Origin: Laccaria trichodermophora
Taxonomy: Eukaryota; Basidiomycota; Agaricomycetes; Agaricales; Hydnangiaceae
Length of the DNA: 64,000 nucleotides
Assembly (NCBI GenBank): GCA_018417955.1
Contig: JACTVC010000053.1
Span: forward strand, 62,001-126,000
Reading direction: 5' to 3'
Under the pieces are notes generated by a model that searched no databases, was not told the origin of the DNA, and saw nothing but the letters and a program-made list of their open reading frames with translations. Made by a program: the position numbers and the translations under genes. Shown here piece after piece: positions 45,946 through 56,330 of the stretch. How positions within the stretch are numbered: position 1 is the stretch's first letter; every line of letters begins with the position of its first letter.

Positions 45946-46176
45946 AGGGGGAGGGAGTGGTGATCAGGAAGGGAGGGGGAGGGAGTGGTGAGCAGCAAGG
46001 GAGGGGGGAGGGAGTAAGGAAGGGAGAAGGGGATGGTGGGCAGTGGGTGAGCAGTAAGGGAGAGGAAGGGAGTGGTGAACAGGAAAGGAGGGGGAGTAAG
46101 GGAGGGGGAAGGGGATGTGGGGTAATGGGTGAACAGTAAGGGAGGGGGAGGAAGTGGTAAGCAGCAAGGGAGGGGG
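45946..46176 (+). repeat. Purine-rich GGGAGGGAGTGGTGA repeat, block 1
   Basis: Almost pure G/A tandem repeats of GGGAGGGAGTGGTGAGCAG carry many GGG runs, so the strand could form G-quadruplexes. The same leader (AAGTATATT..ACATAA, then GAGAGGGGG) precedes a second block at 46,519-46,620 and, inverted, a pyrimidine block at 62,405-62,595. Confidence 0.7.
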
Positions 46177-46345
46177 TGTACTTTATACTCCTCCACATAG
46201 TCCAGTTGGACTCTGGCAGACTCCAGCTGGATTTCCAGAGTCCAAATGGAGTCCAACTATAATACAACAAATTGTCTATATTTCTGGATCATCCAGGTGG
46301 AGTCTATCTGGAGTCTGCATATACTCTGTCTGGACTCCACCAGAC
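46177..46345. repeat. Orphan KDZ element end related to 7,339-7,520
   Basis: TGTACTTTATACTCCTCCACA is followed by repeated GGACTCC motifs, an AATACAAC stretch and TCTGTCTGGACTCCACCAG in the same order as the left end of the complete KDZ element. No transposase is linked to it. Divergence is clearly higher than within the complete element. Confidence 0.65.
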
Positions 46346-46518
46346 TTTCAGATGGACAGACTGAACTGGACTGCCAAACTGGACTGCCACAGAACTGGAC
46401 TGGAGTGGACTACCAGACCTTAAGCTGATATTTAAGAGACTTAGACTTCATGAGACAAAGAAAATTGAAGTATATTAGTAACTACATAAGTTGATTTTAC
46501 TGCATTCTATGTTATAGA

Positions 46519-46620
46519 GAGGGGGGAAGGAGTGGGGGGAGGGAGGGAGTGGTGATCAGGAAGGGAGGGGGAGGGAAAGGGAGGGGGGAGGGAAAGGGAG
46601 AAGGGAGAGAGGAATGGAGG
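46519..46620 (+). repeat. Purine-rich repeat, block 2
   Basis: This is a shorter version of block 1 with the same leader sequence. It directly precedes the left end of the 3.3-kb TIR element. Confidence 0.6.
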
Positions 46621-46844
46621 GGAGGTCTTAGTGATGCCCTACATATTCCTGCTGGATTCCAGTCATTCCGGCGGATTCCAGTGCCATTCCAGTGGAATTT
46701 ACCAGCCAAAATTTCACTCCAGCCACAGAATATTGTTATTCTGGGATTTTGACTGGAACAGTCCCTGGAATGGACTGGAACGGAATGGCACTGGAATCCA
46801 GTGACCGGAATGAACACTAAAAATTGCCAAATATGGCAAGTTCT

Positions 46845-47235
46845 ATATTTTCAGATAAAAATTAGCAATAAAATCAGAAAAAAAATAGAGATGGTGGTAA
46901 TGATGTTAGGGTACTGTTTACATGGTCTGTGTGCATTTCTTAATATGGTAATTAATACAAATATAACCAGAAAATCAGGGAAAAAACAGAAAAAAAATAG
47001 GGATGGTGCTCACTATTGGTGATGTTGTTGGGGTATTGATTACATGGTCTGTGCACATTTCCAAATATGGTAAGTAATGCAAATATAGCCATAAAATCAG
47101 GAATAAAGAATAAAGAAGATGTAGACTCTTGTTGACAATGTTGGAGTAGTGTTTACATGGTCTGTGCACATTTCCAAATATGGTAATTAATGTAAATATA
47201 GCCAGAAAATCAGGAGAAAAAGAGAAAAAAGAATG
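46845..47235 (+). repeat. About 115-bp satellite units, group 1
   Basis: Four units are built on ACATGGTCTGTGCACATTT, CCAAATATGGTAATTAATGC and AAATATAGCCAGAAAATCAG. Spacing is about 115-127 bp. The same unit recurs at 48,915-49,225 and in both arms and the centre of the foldback element. Confidence 0.8.
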
Positions 47236-47379
47236 AACATTGATACACGTTGCATGGGGATGAACGTGAAAGTGCAAAACACGCAAACAAGGATCAAGCG
47301 CGTCGGGGGAAAACCCTAAAACACCTAACACTCACACACACACACACACACACTATCACAATCTCGGTGCAAGAGTTCG

Positions 47380-48905
47380 AGGGCCTTTGGTATTAAGAAA
47401 TACCACTTTTGTCTTCTTAGGTTTAAGTCTCAAGAGTTTTTGTTCAAAATTGGGTTTTTATTATAAGGTGTGGTTTAGAATAGTTCAATAGAACAAAGTA
47501 TATCTTTCTGGGAACTTAGTTTCTTAAAATGCAAAGTTCTTTGATCACAGTTTCTTTTATTAACACAAAACACGACTTTTAATTGACTTTTATGACTCCC
47601 GTGAGTTTTTATTATGTCACTACGCTCCAAAACCAAGTGTACGAGTACGCTGTCTTGTCTAAAATGATACTGTGTCCTTAAAACCTCTTATTCCAAGTCT
47701 CCAAGTAAGTTGACTCCCAAGCACACTGGCTTCGTTCACACTGTACTTATCTGACCACGAAGAAATCTCCTTTTAATTGATTACAACTGTCCACCTCCTA
47801 AGTCTCTACTTGGAGTGCAACTAGCTGGTCAACGGGGGGCAATTGCTTGCCTTTTGACCTGCCAGTGCACTCCTTATATACTCCAGGAACTCCTATCTAC
47901 ATTTTACATGTGTTTCAATGTGAGATACTTTGGTCTGAATTACAAATACAAAATTTAATGAATGTGTGGTATATTTTGTAGTCTATCTTGGTGGACACTA
48001 CAGATTTTTGTAGTGTTGCGTCTTTCATTTTCCAATGCATCAGTGTTTGATGCGTACGTGGAGTTAGCCGACGTAGCTATTCTTAGCTTGGCATGATCTC
48101 GCGTGTTTCTTTCTATGGCCCGGTTTACCAGTTTGACAGATGACATCACAAAATGATTAACGTTTCCTGATGCGTTGATGCGCATGCATACACATTTACC
48201 AATAGTCTTTGGTCTTCTGTCGTTTCCGAGTTTTTTAATTAAAATGCCTTGTCTTGGCTCATCATTTCATTACGGAGGTTGGGAGACACTCCGAAGGTGT
48301 TTTCAAATGTCTTTCTTATTTGTCAGGGGGTTCTTATTATATGAAATATAATAGAATGTGTCTTTTTCTTATATTTGTACTTGTGACGTTCAGACACATC
48401 AGTCTTTGATGCGTATGCGGGAACTGCTGTACATGACTTTCTGAATGGCTGTGAGCCATGCTAAGCCTTCGTACATTTACTTCCTAGGCATAATTTAGTT
48501 TTTCAATGTTTCAGACATGCCATTTAGGCATCTATGTCGTCTTTTCTGTATTTCTTGTATAAGCACGAGTTTTCACAATAAATCCATTATGTGTTTCTAA
48601 ACCCTTTAGTAGTAATGCAATTCTTCTCCCTGCGTTGGGTGTTTACTCTAGAACCTCTTCGTGCTCTATTTCATGGTAGGTGAATCTTAGATAGGATCCA
48701 AGTATAATGTCATGACACGTACTGCTGCCAGTTCCAAAGCCTTTGTCCTATTTTCAGATCCCACGCATTTGCATTTTTAGTCAACTGTGCTGGGTATGCG
48801 CATTGACTCTTTGTACCATTGCAATTGTATGTAGTGTATTTATTAGAGATGACCTTTTATCGGTAAATTTGTTAAAATTGAATTTTATATGGGTGAAATG
48901 GTTTC
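47380..48905 (+). repeat. Dispersed repeat R1, copy B
   Basis: This is a diverged copy of 1-1,360 in the same orientation. It ends GGTAAATTTGTTAAAATTG, ATTTTATATGGGTGAAATGG, where copy C reads the same in inverse. It contains two GATGCGTA-CG motifs (48,053 and 48,404). A CA dinucleotide run (47,333-47,352) lies just upstream. Confidence 0.6.
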
Positions 48906-48914
48906 ATCCATATC

Positions 48915-49225
48915 AACATGATGTAGACTGTTTTTGACAATGGTGAAGTAGTGTTCACATGGTCTGTGCACATTTCCAAATATGGTAATTAATGCAAATA
49001 TAGCCAGAAGTTCAGAAAAGAAGGGGAAAAGGTATACACATGGTGTCAACTATTATTGACAATGTTGGAGTAATGTTTACATGGTCTGTGCACATTTCCA
49101 AATATGGGAATTAGTGCAAATATAACCAGAAAAACAGAAAAACAGCAGAGACATGATGTTAACCATTGTTGACATTGTTGGGATACTGTTTACATGGTCT
49201 GTGCACATTTCCAAACAGCTGTTGT
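48915..49225 (+). repeat. About 115-bp satellite units, group 2
   Basis: Three units share the GTCTGTGCACATTTCCAAA core, at 48,961, 49,085 and 49,197. They flank R1 copy B on the side opposite group 1, so R1 may have inserted into an older satellite array. Confidence 0.75.
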
Positions 49226-49439
49226 CAGGTTTAGGGTACATATCCAAAAAAGGAAATTTAAGTATTTCTAGTAAAAGAATAGCAGAAAATTCACAAAAAA
49301 ATAGAGTTGGTATATGCAGTGTATACAATATGACACACTGCCTTCAGGGTCCATGCCAGGGTCATTTATATATATCCACAAAAGGAAATATGATCTTGTA
49401 TAACCAAAAAGTTAAGAAATTCAAGATAACGAGGATTCT

Positions 49440-49800
49440 ACTTGTCAGAGTTCATTCAATGGGATGTCAGGATGATGGTCACATGACCAATTACCAAAAA
49501 TGGTCAAAAACAAAAGTTGTAGCCCTGCACTGTAGCTTCCGAAATCTGGTTGAATTTTGTTCTGAGGTGCTCCTATTGTGGAGATATGAGGTAAAAGATT
49601 TTCAAAAGTATCACATTTTTTTTTGTTTTTTTTTGTTTTTTTCTCCATGAAAGCAACACCAAATAATATGATTTCAACACATTTACAAAGCTATGAGAAA
49701 GGGCTACAACTGTTGTATCATGGGAAATTTGACCCAAAAAGGAAGGGACATACCCTAAAAGGGATAATAACACTGATAGACTACAAAAGTCAGTTTATAT
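49440..49800 (+). repeat. Dispersed repeat B, copy 2
   Basis: This is the inverse of 2,640-2,990. It contains AGTTGTAGCCCTGCACTGTAG-type and GTGGAGATATGAGG landmarks and T-rich runs near 49,617-49,640. Confidence 0.6.
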
Positions 49801-49934
49801 ACACACAGAATCTGGTGGAATGCAGCCCCATTCAAGAGGATTCTGGTCCATTCCTGTGGATTCTGGTTCATTCCTGTGGAATCCTGTGGAATCCAGCGGA
49901 ATGGACCCATTCCTGGAGGAATATGTAGGGCATC

Positions 49935-50777
49935 AAAAAGTACAGGGCCTGCTGGGCAAGGGCAGGTGTCTCTGCCATGTCTGAGTTGGACACAGAGTCC
50001 AAGATTCTTGAGTGAATCTTTGTCGAAGAAGTGGCCAGTCCATCTCTAAGTGAATGGTATCTATGGTAATATCAATTCTTTTCATATTCTTGAAAGTACC
50101 ATACCTCAATTTGGTGTAATGGTGTATGCTGGTGAGCCACAACCATGCAGGCCTGACAGTGAAGCCGACACCCACTCAGGCAGTTTTTACACTTGTATAT
50201 TCTAATCCCCTTGTTACACAAAATGCAGTATTCATGTCCAAGATAGTCACCAAGTCCATCATGACACAGGATTTTGTCGAGGGTTGCTTCACAAAATGAG
50301 AGCCATTCTAGGAGTTTAGACTACAACCCATGTCATTCAGGAAGATTGAAACAAATGTGCCAAAGGTTCACATACCTGAGCGTTGTTGTTCCTCTTTTGT
50401 TTTGCTTTCTCAACCATGATCAGAGACACCATGGGATCAACAGGAGTGTCATCAACAGGAGTGAGACTCAAATCAGGCATTGAGGGTGCCTGATCTGTGA
50501 CTTCAACATGGCACCTGTCTTTGTGTTTTCCCTTTCGATGCCCCTTAGAGGTTAGGGCAAGAGTTGTGACTCATGAGGTGGTTGAGGTAGGTGAGGAAGC
50601 AGGAGTTTCAGTGCTGTCCAGCTCTCTATTACATGCAGTGTGGAAGGGGTGGAGCTTGCTATTGTGAGCCCATTTGGAAGTTGATGGCTGAGGGTCGTTC
50701 CTTGGCTCAATGCTGTTTTTTTCGCTTTGACATGAAAATGGTGTGCTGCCAGTTGTGAAGAAAGACAGAAGGAGCAT
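49935..50777 (-). pseudogene. CxC2-type KDZ transposase, N-terminal fragment
   Basis: On the minus strand a Ser/Pro-rich start leads, past a TGA at 50,571-50,573, to GHRKGKHKDRC. After a GTATGT intron come SKLLEWLSFCEATLDKILCH and DGLGDYLGHEYCILC, then the CxC2 cluster (YKCKNCLSGCRLHCQACMV, HQHTPLHQIE). After a second intron come RWTGHFFDKDSLKNLGLCVQ and CPCPAGPVLF. The reading ends exactly at the TIR of the 3.3-kb element, with nothing of the catalytic part on the far side. The CxC2 cluster identification is firm. The TGA fits CGA to TGA. Confidence 0.8.
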
Positions 50778-51037
50778 CGTAATGAAAAAAATGAGAGAAA
50801 ATGAGAATCTCGAGGATGAATGAAGTCACAAAAAGCAATTGCTGGCCCACGTGATCTCGCTTAGATCAGATTTCAAGTACTTGAGATTTAATATTGCACC
50901 TCACAGAATTCAATGACCTTCAATATTCCTTGAGCTGGTTTTCAGAGTTTTGTGCACATCTAAGTAAGCCAGACTCACCAGACTGACCAATGGCTGCATG
51001 AAAAGTCTTTACAAGCCTTGAAGCACAGTCTGCTCAG

Positions 51038-51590
51038 AATGAAATTAAGATGTACAAAAGGCCTTACTTTATTTCTACACATGTAAATCATTTTCAGAGA
51101 AAGGGAAGATTAGTGTGGTGGTCATTTGCATGAATACAATTCCTCAACAGATTGTTTGTACATGTACTACATCTTGAAACTTCTTCATTAGTTGCCTGTC
51201 TTGTTAGACTTATTAGATCATGTTCCTGTCCATATTTCTCAATGAAATTAAGATGTACTGAAAGTCTTACTTTGTTTCTACATATGTAAATTATTTTCAG
51301 AGAAAGAAAATATTAGTGTGGTGGTCATTTGCATGAATACAATTCCTCAACAGATTGTTTGTACATGTACATCTTGGAACTTCCTCATTAGTTGCTCATC
51401 TTGTTAGACTTATTAGATCATGTTCCTGTCCCTATTTCTCAATGAAATTAAGATGTACAGGAAGCCTTCCTTTATTTCTACACATTCAAATTATTTACAG
51501 AGAAAGGGAATACTAGTGTGGTGGTCATTTGCATGAATACAATTCCTCAACAGATTGTTTGTACATGTATTACACCTCAGAAATCATGCT
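51038..51590. repeat. Three tandem copies of a 200-203-bp unit
   Basis: Units begin with AATGAAATTAAGATGTAC at 51,038, 51,241 and 51,441. They share GAATACAATTCCTCAACAG and ATTGTTTGTACATGTA. The third is cut after about 150 bp. The array ends about 140 bp before the foldback element. Confidence 0.88.
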
Positions 51591-51879
51591 TGACTCAGAA
51601 ACATGTAAGAACAAAGGCTGACTGTCATTTAAACCATACAGGGAGTGTAGTTTGACAATAGCCCTAGATATGAGACACCAAATCTATATGTGCTACCAAA
51701 TTTATGAGTTACCAAGTCTCGACTACATAATCACTTCAGTCACCCACCTTGACCAAGCTATTAGCCTTGTAAAATGTAAGAATGTATCCAGGCTAATAGG
51801 TTCCTTGGCCATTTATTTTTTTGCCTCTGGAGGAAAATATATTATTGCATTGGGCAAAAATGTTTGACCTTCAATATTG

Positions 51880-52200
51880 TGACCAGAAATATTTGGGTTG
51901 ATATATTGCATTGAAAAATATCCTAGCCATCTGAAAGTGGTTGGAAATGTTTGAAGCATGTTAGAGTGGTAGGAAATATTTGAAGTGTTTCAGACTGGTC
52001 AGAAATGTTTGAAGCATGTTGGAGTGGTCAGAAATATTTGAAGTGTTTCAGACTGGTCAGAAATGTTTTAGCTATGTCACACTGCTGAAAAATCTTTTTG
52101 TCATGTCACACTGCTAAGAAATGTTTGAGCCATGTCACACTGCTGAAAAATCTTTTGAGCATGTCACACTGCTCAGAAATGTTTTAGCCATGTCACATAG
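51880..52200. repeat. Foldback element subterminal repeats, about 26-40 bp
   Basis: Tandem variants of GTCACACTGCTGAAAAATCTTTTGAGCCAT-type units (shown in part: GTCACACTGCTGAAAAATC) and of TTTGAAGCATGTTGGAGTGG alternate; the mirror set lies at 57,745-58,065. They probably bind the element's transposase. Confidence 0.7.
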
Positions 52201-52989
52201 GCAAAAAATTTCCTGCCAGTGTCACAGAGTATCTGGGGTCCTAGTTTCAAAAAAATAACTTCAAAAATTTCTGACCATTCAAACTTTTATCTTCTGGATT
52301 CAACTTTTCTACAAAATTTATCATAAAGATAATTTTGGTCCTAAACTTGCCCTTTAACTTTTATATTGTATTTTTGTTATAGAAACAGCAGATTATATAT
52401 TGCATGCAACTGTATGTATTGGTATTCAGCTATTTTTTATATAGTTATAGCCTCTAAATTCTGCTTCTTCAGATAATGAAGGTTTTTACTGACTGCTCTT
52501 ATATTGAGTTTATATTGGTAATTGCCTATAATAGACTAGCCCTAGCTATATTTTCCCACTCCCATAGAGGTATCTTCCTGAGCACTGGAGAGTTCTGAGG
52601 ATTGTGAGGGTCTGATGTTTCATGTAAAAGTATATGTCATGTATTTGTGTTTGTCGACTATAATGACCTATTGAATTTCCTGTTTGACCACCATCATGAC
52701 TGCCAGTACTTTACTGTGCCCCACCTATTTCTGCAGAAATGGCTAGAATCCTACAGAATTCTGATCTCTCTATTAAAAATAGTTGAATTTTCTTTTTTAG
52801 ATATGGATTTTAGACCTTGACAACAGTACCCAACAAGAAGTCCTATTTTTTCTCATTTTTACCATATTTTATCAATGATTTTGCTGGAAAATAGTAATAT
52901 TTCTCATTTGAAAATGCAAAATGGACTCCAAAATCAGCCCTGCAACATTATGACCACCAGTAATTACCATCTACATTTTCCCCAATGTT

Positions 52990-53765
52990 ACTCTCATTTT
53001 ATTGTGATTTTCTGGCTATATTTGCACAAATTACCCTATTTGCAAATATGCACAGGTCATGTCCACTATGCACCCACATTGTCAATAACAGTCAATAGTA
53101 TATCTGTCCTTTTTTCTCTCTTTTCTTTTCTGATTCTTACAGTATATTTGCATCAATTACTATATCAGAAAATGCACATAAACCATGTATATGGTATTTC
53201 AATATTCCTGACAAAATTCTATTATTTGCCTCTTTTGGCTGTAATTTTCTGGCCATATTTTCATTATTTACTATATTTTGAAATATGCACAGACCAAGTA
53301 AACAGTCCATCAAGATCTATGTACATCACATGATTTTTATTTTATTTTTCTAATTATATTTGTATTAACTACTATATTAGCAAATGTGCACAGGCCATGT
53401 ATATACCCAATATTGTCAACGATGGGTCCATTTTCTCATTTTTCTGCCTATATTTGTATCAATTACTATATCAGAAAATGTGCACAAACTATGTTTATAG
53501 TATGTCAATATTATCAATAATAGTACAGTATTTTTCTGTTTTTCTTCTGATTTTCTAGCTATATTTTCGTTAATTACCATACTTGGAAATATGCACAGAC
53601 CAAGTAAACAGTACATCAAGATTATCACATATTATTTGAATTTATTTATTTATTTTTCTGCCTATATTTATGTTGATTACCATATTGGAAAATGTGCACA
53701 GACCCTGCATATTGTACCCCAATATTTTTAACATTACTTTTTTACTTTTATTTTTATTTTATTTT
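52990..53765 (-). repeat. About 115-bp satellite units in left foldback arm
   Basis: Six to seven units of the GTCTGTGCACATTTCC satellite run in inverse orientation (core GGAAATATGCACAGACCA). The mirror group is at 55,590-56,330 in the other arm. Two further partial units sit in the spacer at 54,130-54,330. Confidence 0.75.
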
Positions 53766-53829
53766 ATTTTACTGATTTTCTTGCTTTATTGAATTTCCTC
53801 TATTATTTTTTCTCTTTCTCTTCAATTTT

Positions 53830-55550
53830 TCATGTAGAAATGCAAGACTTACTTTATTTTGCCATTGTAGTAGCCACATTATTCTGGTGTAAATACTAGA
53901 TAAGTGCTAAAATCTTTGCTGGCTATCACATGATATGTCACATGATCAAACCACATGACATATCACATGATCTATATCATATAATCAGACCACATGATAC
54001 ATCACATAAGCAGACCACATGATACCTCACACGATCATATCACATGACTGTATCATATGATATGCAATATGAACAACTATATGATGCATTTATCATGTGC
54101 CTATCAGATGAAACCATATCAGCTGGAGTCAGACATCAATTTTCTGGCCATATTTTCACTAATTACCACATTTGGAAATGTGCACAGACCAAGTAAACAA
54201 TACATTAACATTATTAATGACCATTTCCAGCATGTGAATTTCTTTTCTTATTTTTTTCTCACTTTTTGGCTGTAATTTCAGTACTTACTATATAGGGAAC
54301 TGTGCACAGACCATGTAAATATCACCCCATCATCAACACCCAATTTCTTTCTGATTTTATTCTAGTAGTATTTCAAATTTGGGTGGTCTAATGGATTATA
54401 TGTGCATTAAATGTGGAAGCTGTCAATGAAAGTGCTATGGCAAGCTGGAATGACAATTGCCAGCTGTGATCTTGGTCACAGCTACAGTCCAAAGAGAGGA
54501 AGAATGAGGGTTAGAAACTAGATGTGGGTGTATTTTAGCAAGATTCAAGATTGCTCCAGATATTCAAAGCTACCCTGGAAATCCATGAGAGGTTGACTAC
54601 AGATGCAGGAAGAGATAACAGTGCAGATCTGATAAGACCTGCCCTGATAGACTGGGTCTTGTGACACCAGAGTCACTAAATAGGCATTCAGTTACACTAA
54701 ATAAAAGATTACAGCTTGTCAGCAGGTTGGTGGTTTGAACCAAGCCAGAGGCAAGATTACATTGCCAGTTCATTTACAACTGTAGCAGTAAGTGACAAGT
54801 TGCAAGGTGAGAACCCCTGGAGTCACCTATATCATGATGACTACATGTTGGAAGGTCCTGGTTGATGTTATAGAGTAGGGGAGGCTGTAAGGCTGTATTA
54901 GGTATGCAGCTGTCTACACTACCACATATATGGACCAGTAGATGAAGGAGTAATCTTTCATTTATCCAACCTTTTGGTGTAGAATTTCCAGAGAAGGAGT
55001 GGGGATTGTGCAGTGGAATTCTGAAGCATGAATGATCTCCACTAGATACTAGCAGAATATCTCTTGAATCAAGATCTGACTTATATTGTAGCCAATCACA
55101 GCTTGGTCTTAACACCATTATCATTTTGGCTCACTATACAACATTCATCAACAGCTCCCCATATATAACACATAGATAGTGTGTTACACATCTGCTGGGG
55201 GGTGAGGATCATTGAATAAAGCACTTTATATGCTCATAGTGATCATCTAGTTACTGTCATTTGTAGATAGTATAGACATATTGCATACCCTGTAGGAAAT
55301 TCAGTATATTGGTTCTTGATATTATATAAAACCATTGTAAATGGTGCAGAGGATTCCACAAAGTAGAGGAGTAAGGGCTCTTGTTTGGGTATTGTCTTTG
55401 GCATGGGGACAGAGCAGCAAAACATAAGAGCAAGGCAATAGACCATTATTAATGGCCTGTGCACATTTCTCATTATGGAAATATATATAGAAAATCAGAC
55501 AAAAAGAGGGGAAAATAGATATATGGTCAATATGGTAATTAATACAAATA
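53830..55550. other. Foldback element spacer
   Basis: The unpaired centre contains a CACATGAT-based short tandem repeat (53,930-54,070), two partial satellite units (54,130-54,330) and about 1 kb of otherwise unique sequence. A minus ORF of 116 residues (55,124-54,774, MIMVLRPSCDWLQYKSD) has no recognisable domain and may be chance. Confidence 0.5.
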
Positions 55551-55589
55551 CAGCCAGAAAATTAAGAAGAAATTCAATAATGCTAGAAA

Positions 55590-56330
55590 ATTAGAAAATT
55601 AAAATTAAAATAATAAAATATTGTTGAAAATATTGGGGTACAATATACAGGGTCTGTGCATATTTTCCAATATGGTAATCAATATAAATATAGGCAGAAA
55701 AATGATAAAAAATTCAAATGATATGTGATAATTTTGTGTTTACTTGGTTTGTGCATATTTCCAAATATGGTAATTAATGACAATATGGCCAGAAAATTAG
55801 AAGAAGAACAGAAACATAATGTACTATTATGGACAATATTGACATACTATGAATATAGTTTGTGCACATTTTTTCATATAGTAATTGATACAAATATAGC
55901 CAGAAAAATAAGAAAATGGACTGTTGTTGACAATATTGGTTATGTACATGGCCTGTGCACATTTGCTAATATAGTAATTAATACAAATGTAATTATAAAA
56001 TTCAGAAAAATCATGTGATGTAAATAGGTCTTGGTGTACTGTTTACTTGGTCTGTGCATATTTCCAAATATAGTCTATAATGGAAATATAGCCATAAATA
56101 TACAGGAAAAAGAGAAAAATAATAGACTATTGTCAGGAATATTGAGGTACCATATACATGGTTTGTATGCATTTTATAATATAGCAATTAAGATGAATAT
56201 AGTGTGAGAATCAGAAAGAAAAAACAGAAAAAAAGCACAGACATACTATTAACTGTTATTGACAATGTGGGTGCATGGTGGACATGATCTGTGCATATTT
56301 CCAAATAAGGTAATTTGTGCACAAATATGG
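55590..56330 (+). repeat. About 115-bp satellite units in right foldback arm
   Basis: Six to seven units share GTCTGTGCATATTTCCAAATA and AATATAGCCAGAAAAT-type cores. They are the mirror image of the units at 52,990-53,765. Confidence 0.75.

Larger units (their letters stand above)
46632..49934. mobile_element. Composite TIR element, about 3.3 kb, no transposase
   Basis: TGATGCCCTACATATTCCT at 46,632 is matched by the inverted AGGAATATGTAGGGCATCA ending at 49,934. Both ends continue into GGATTCCAG/CTGGAATCC-type subterminal repeats (46,650-46,800 and 49,805-49,925). Inside are 115-bp satellite units, repeat R1 copy B and repeat B copy 2, with no transposase. The right end abuts the truncated CxC2 KDZ gene. 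No target duplication is evident, so the boundaries rest on the inverted ends alone. Confidence 0.55.

Noticed and set aside
54735..54790. B box-like GGTTCAAACC on the minus strand in the foldback spacer
   Set aside because: No acceptable A box or cloverleaf could be built around it.
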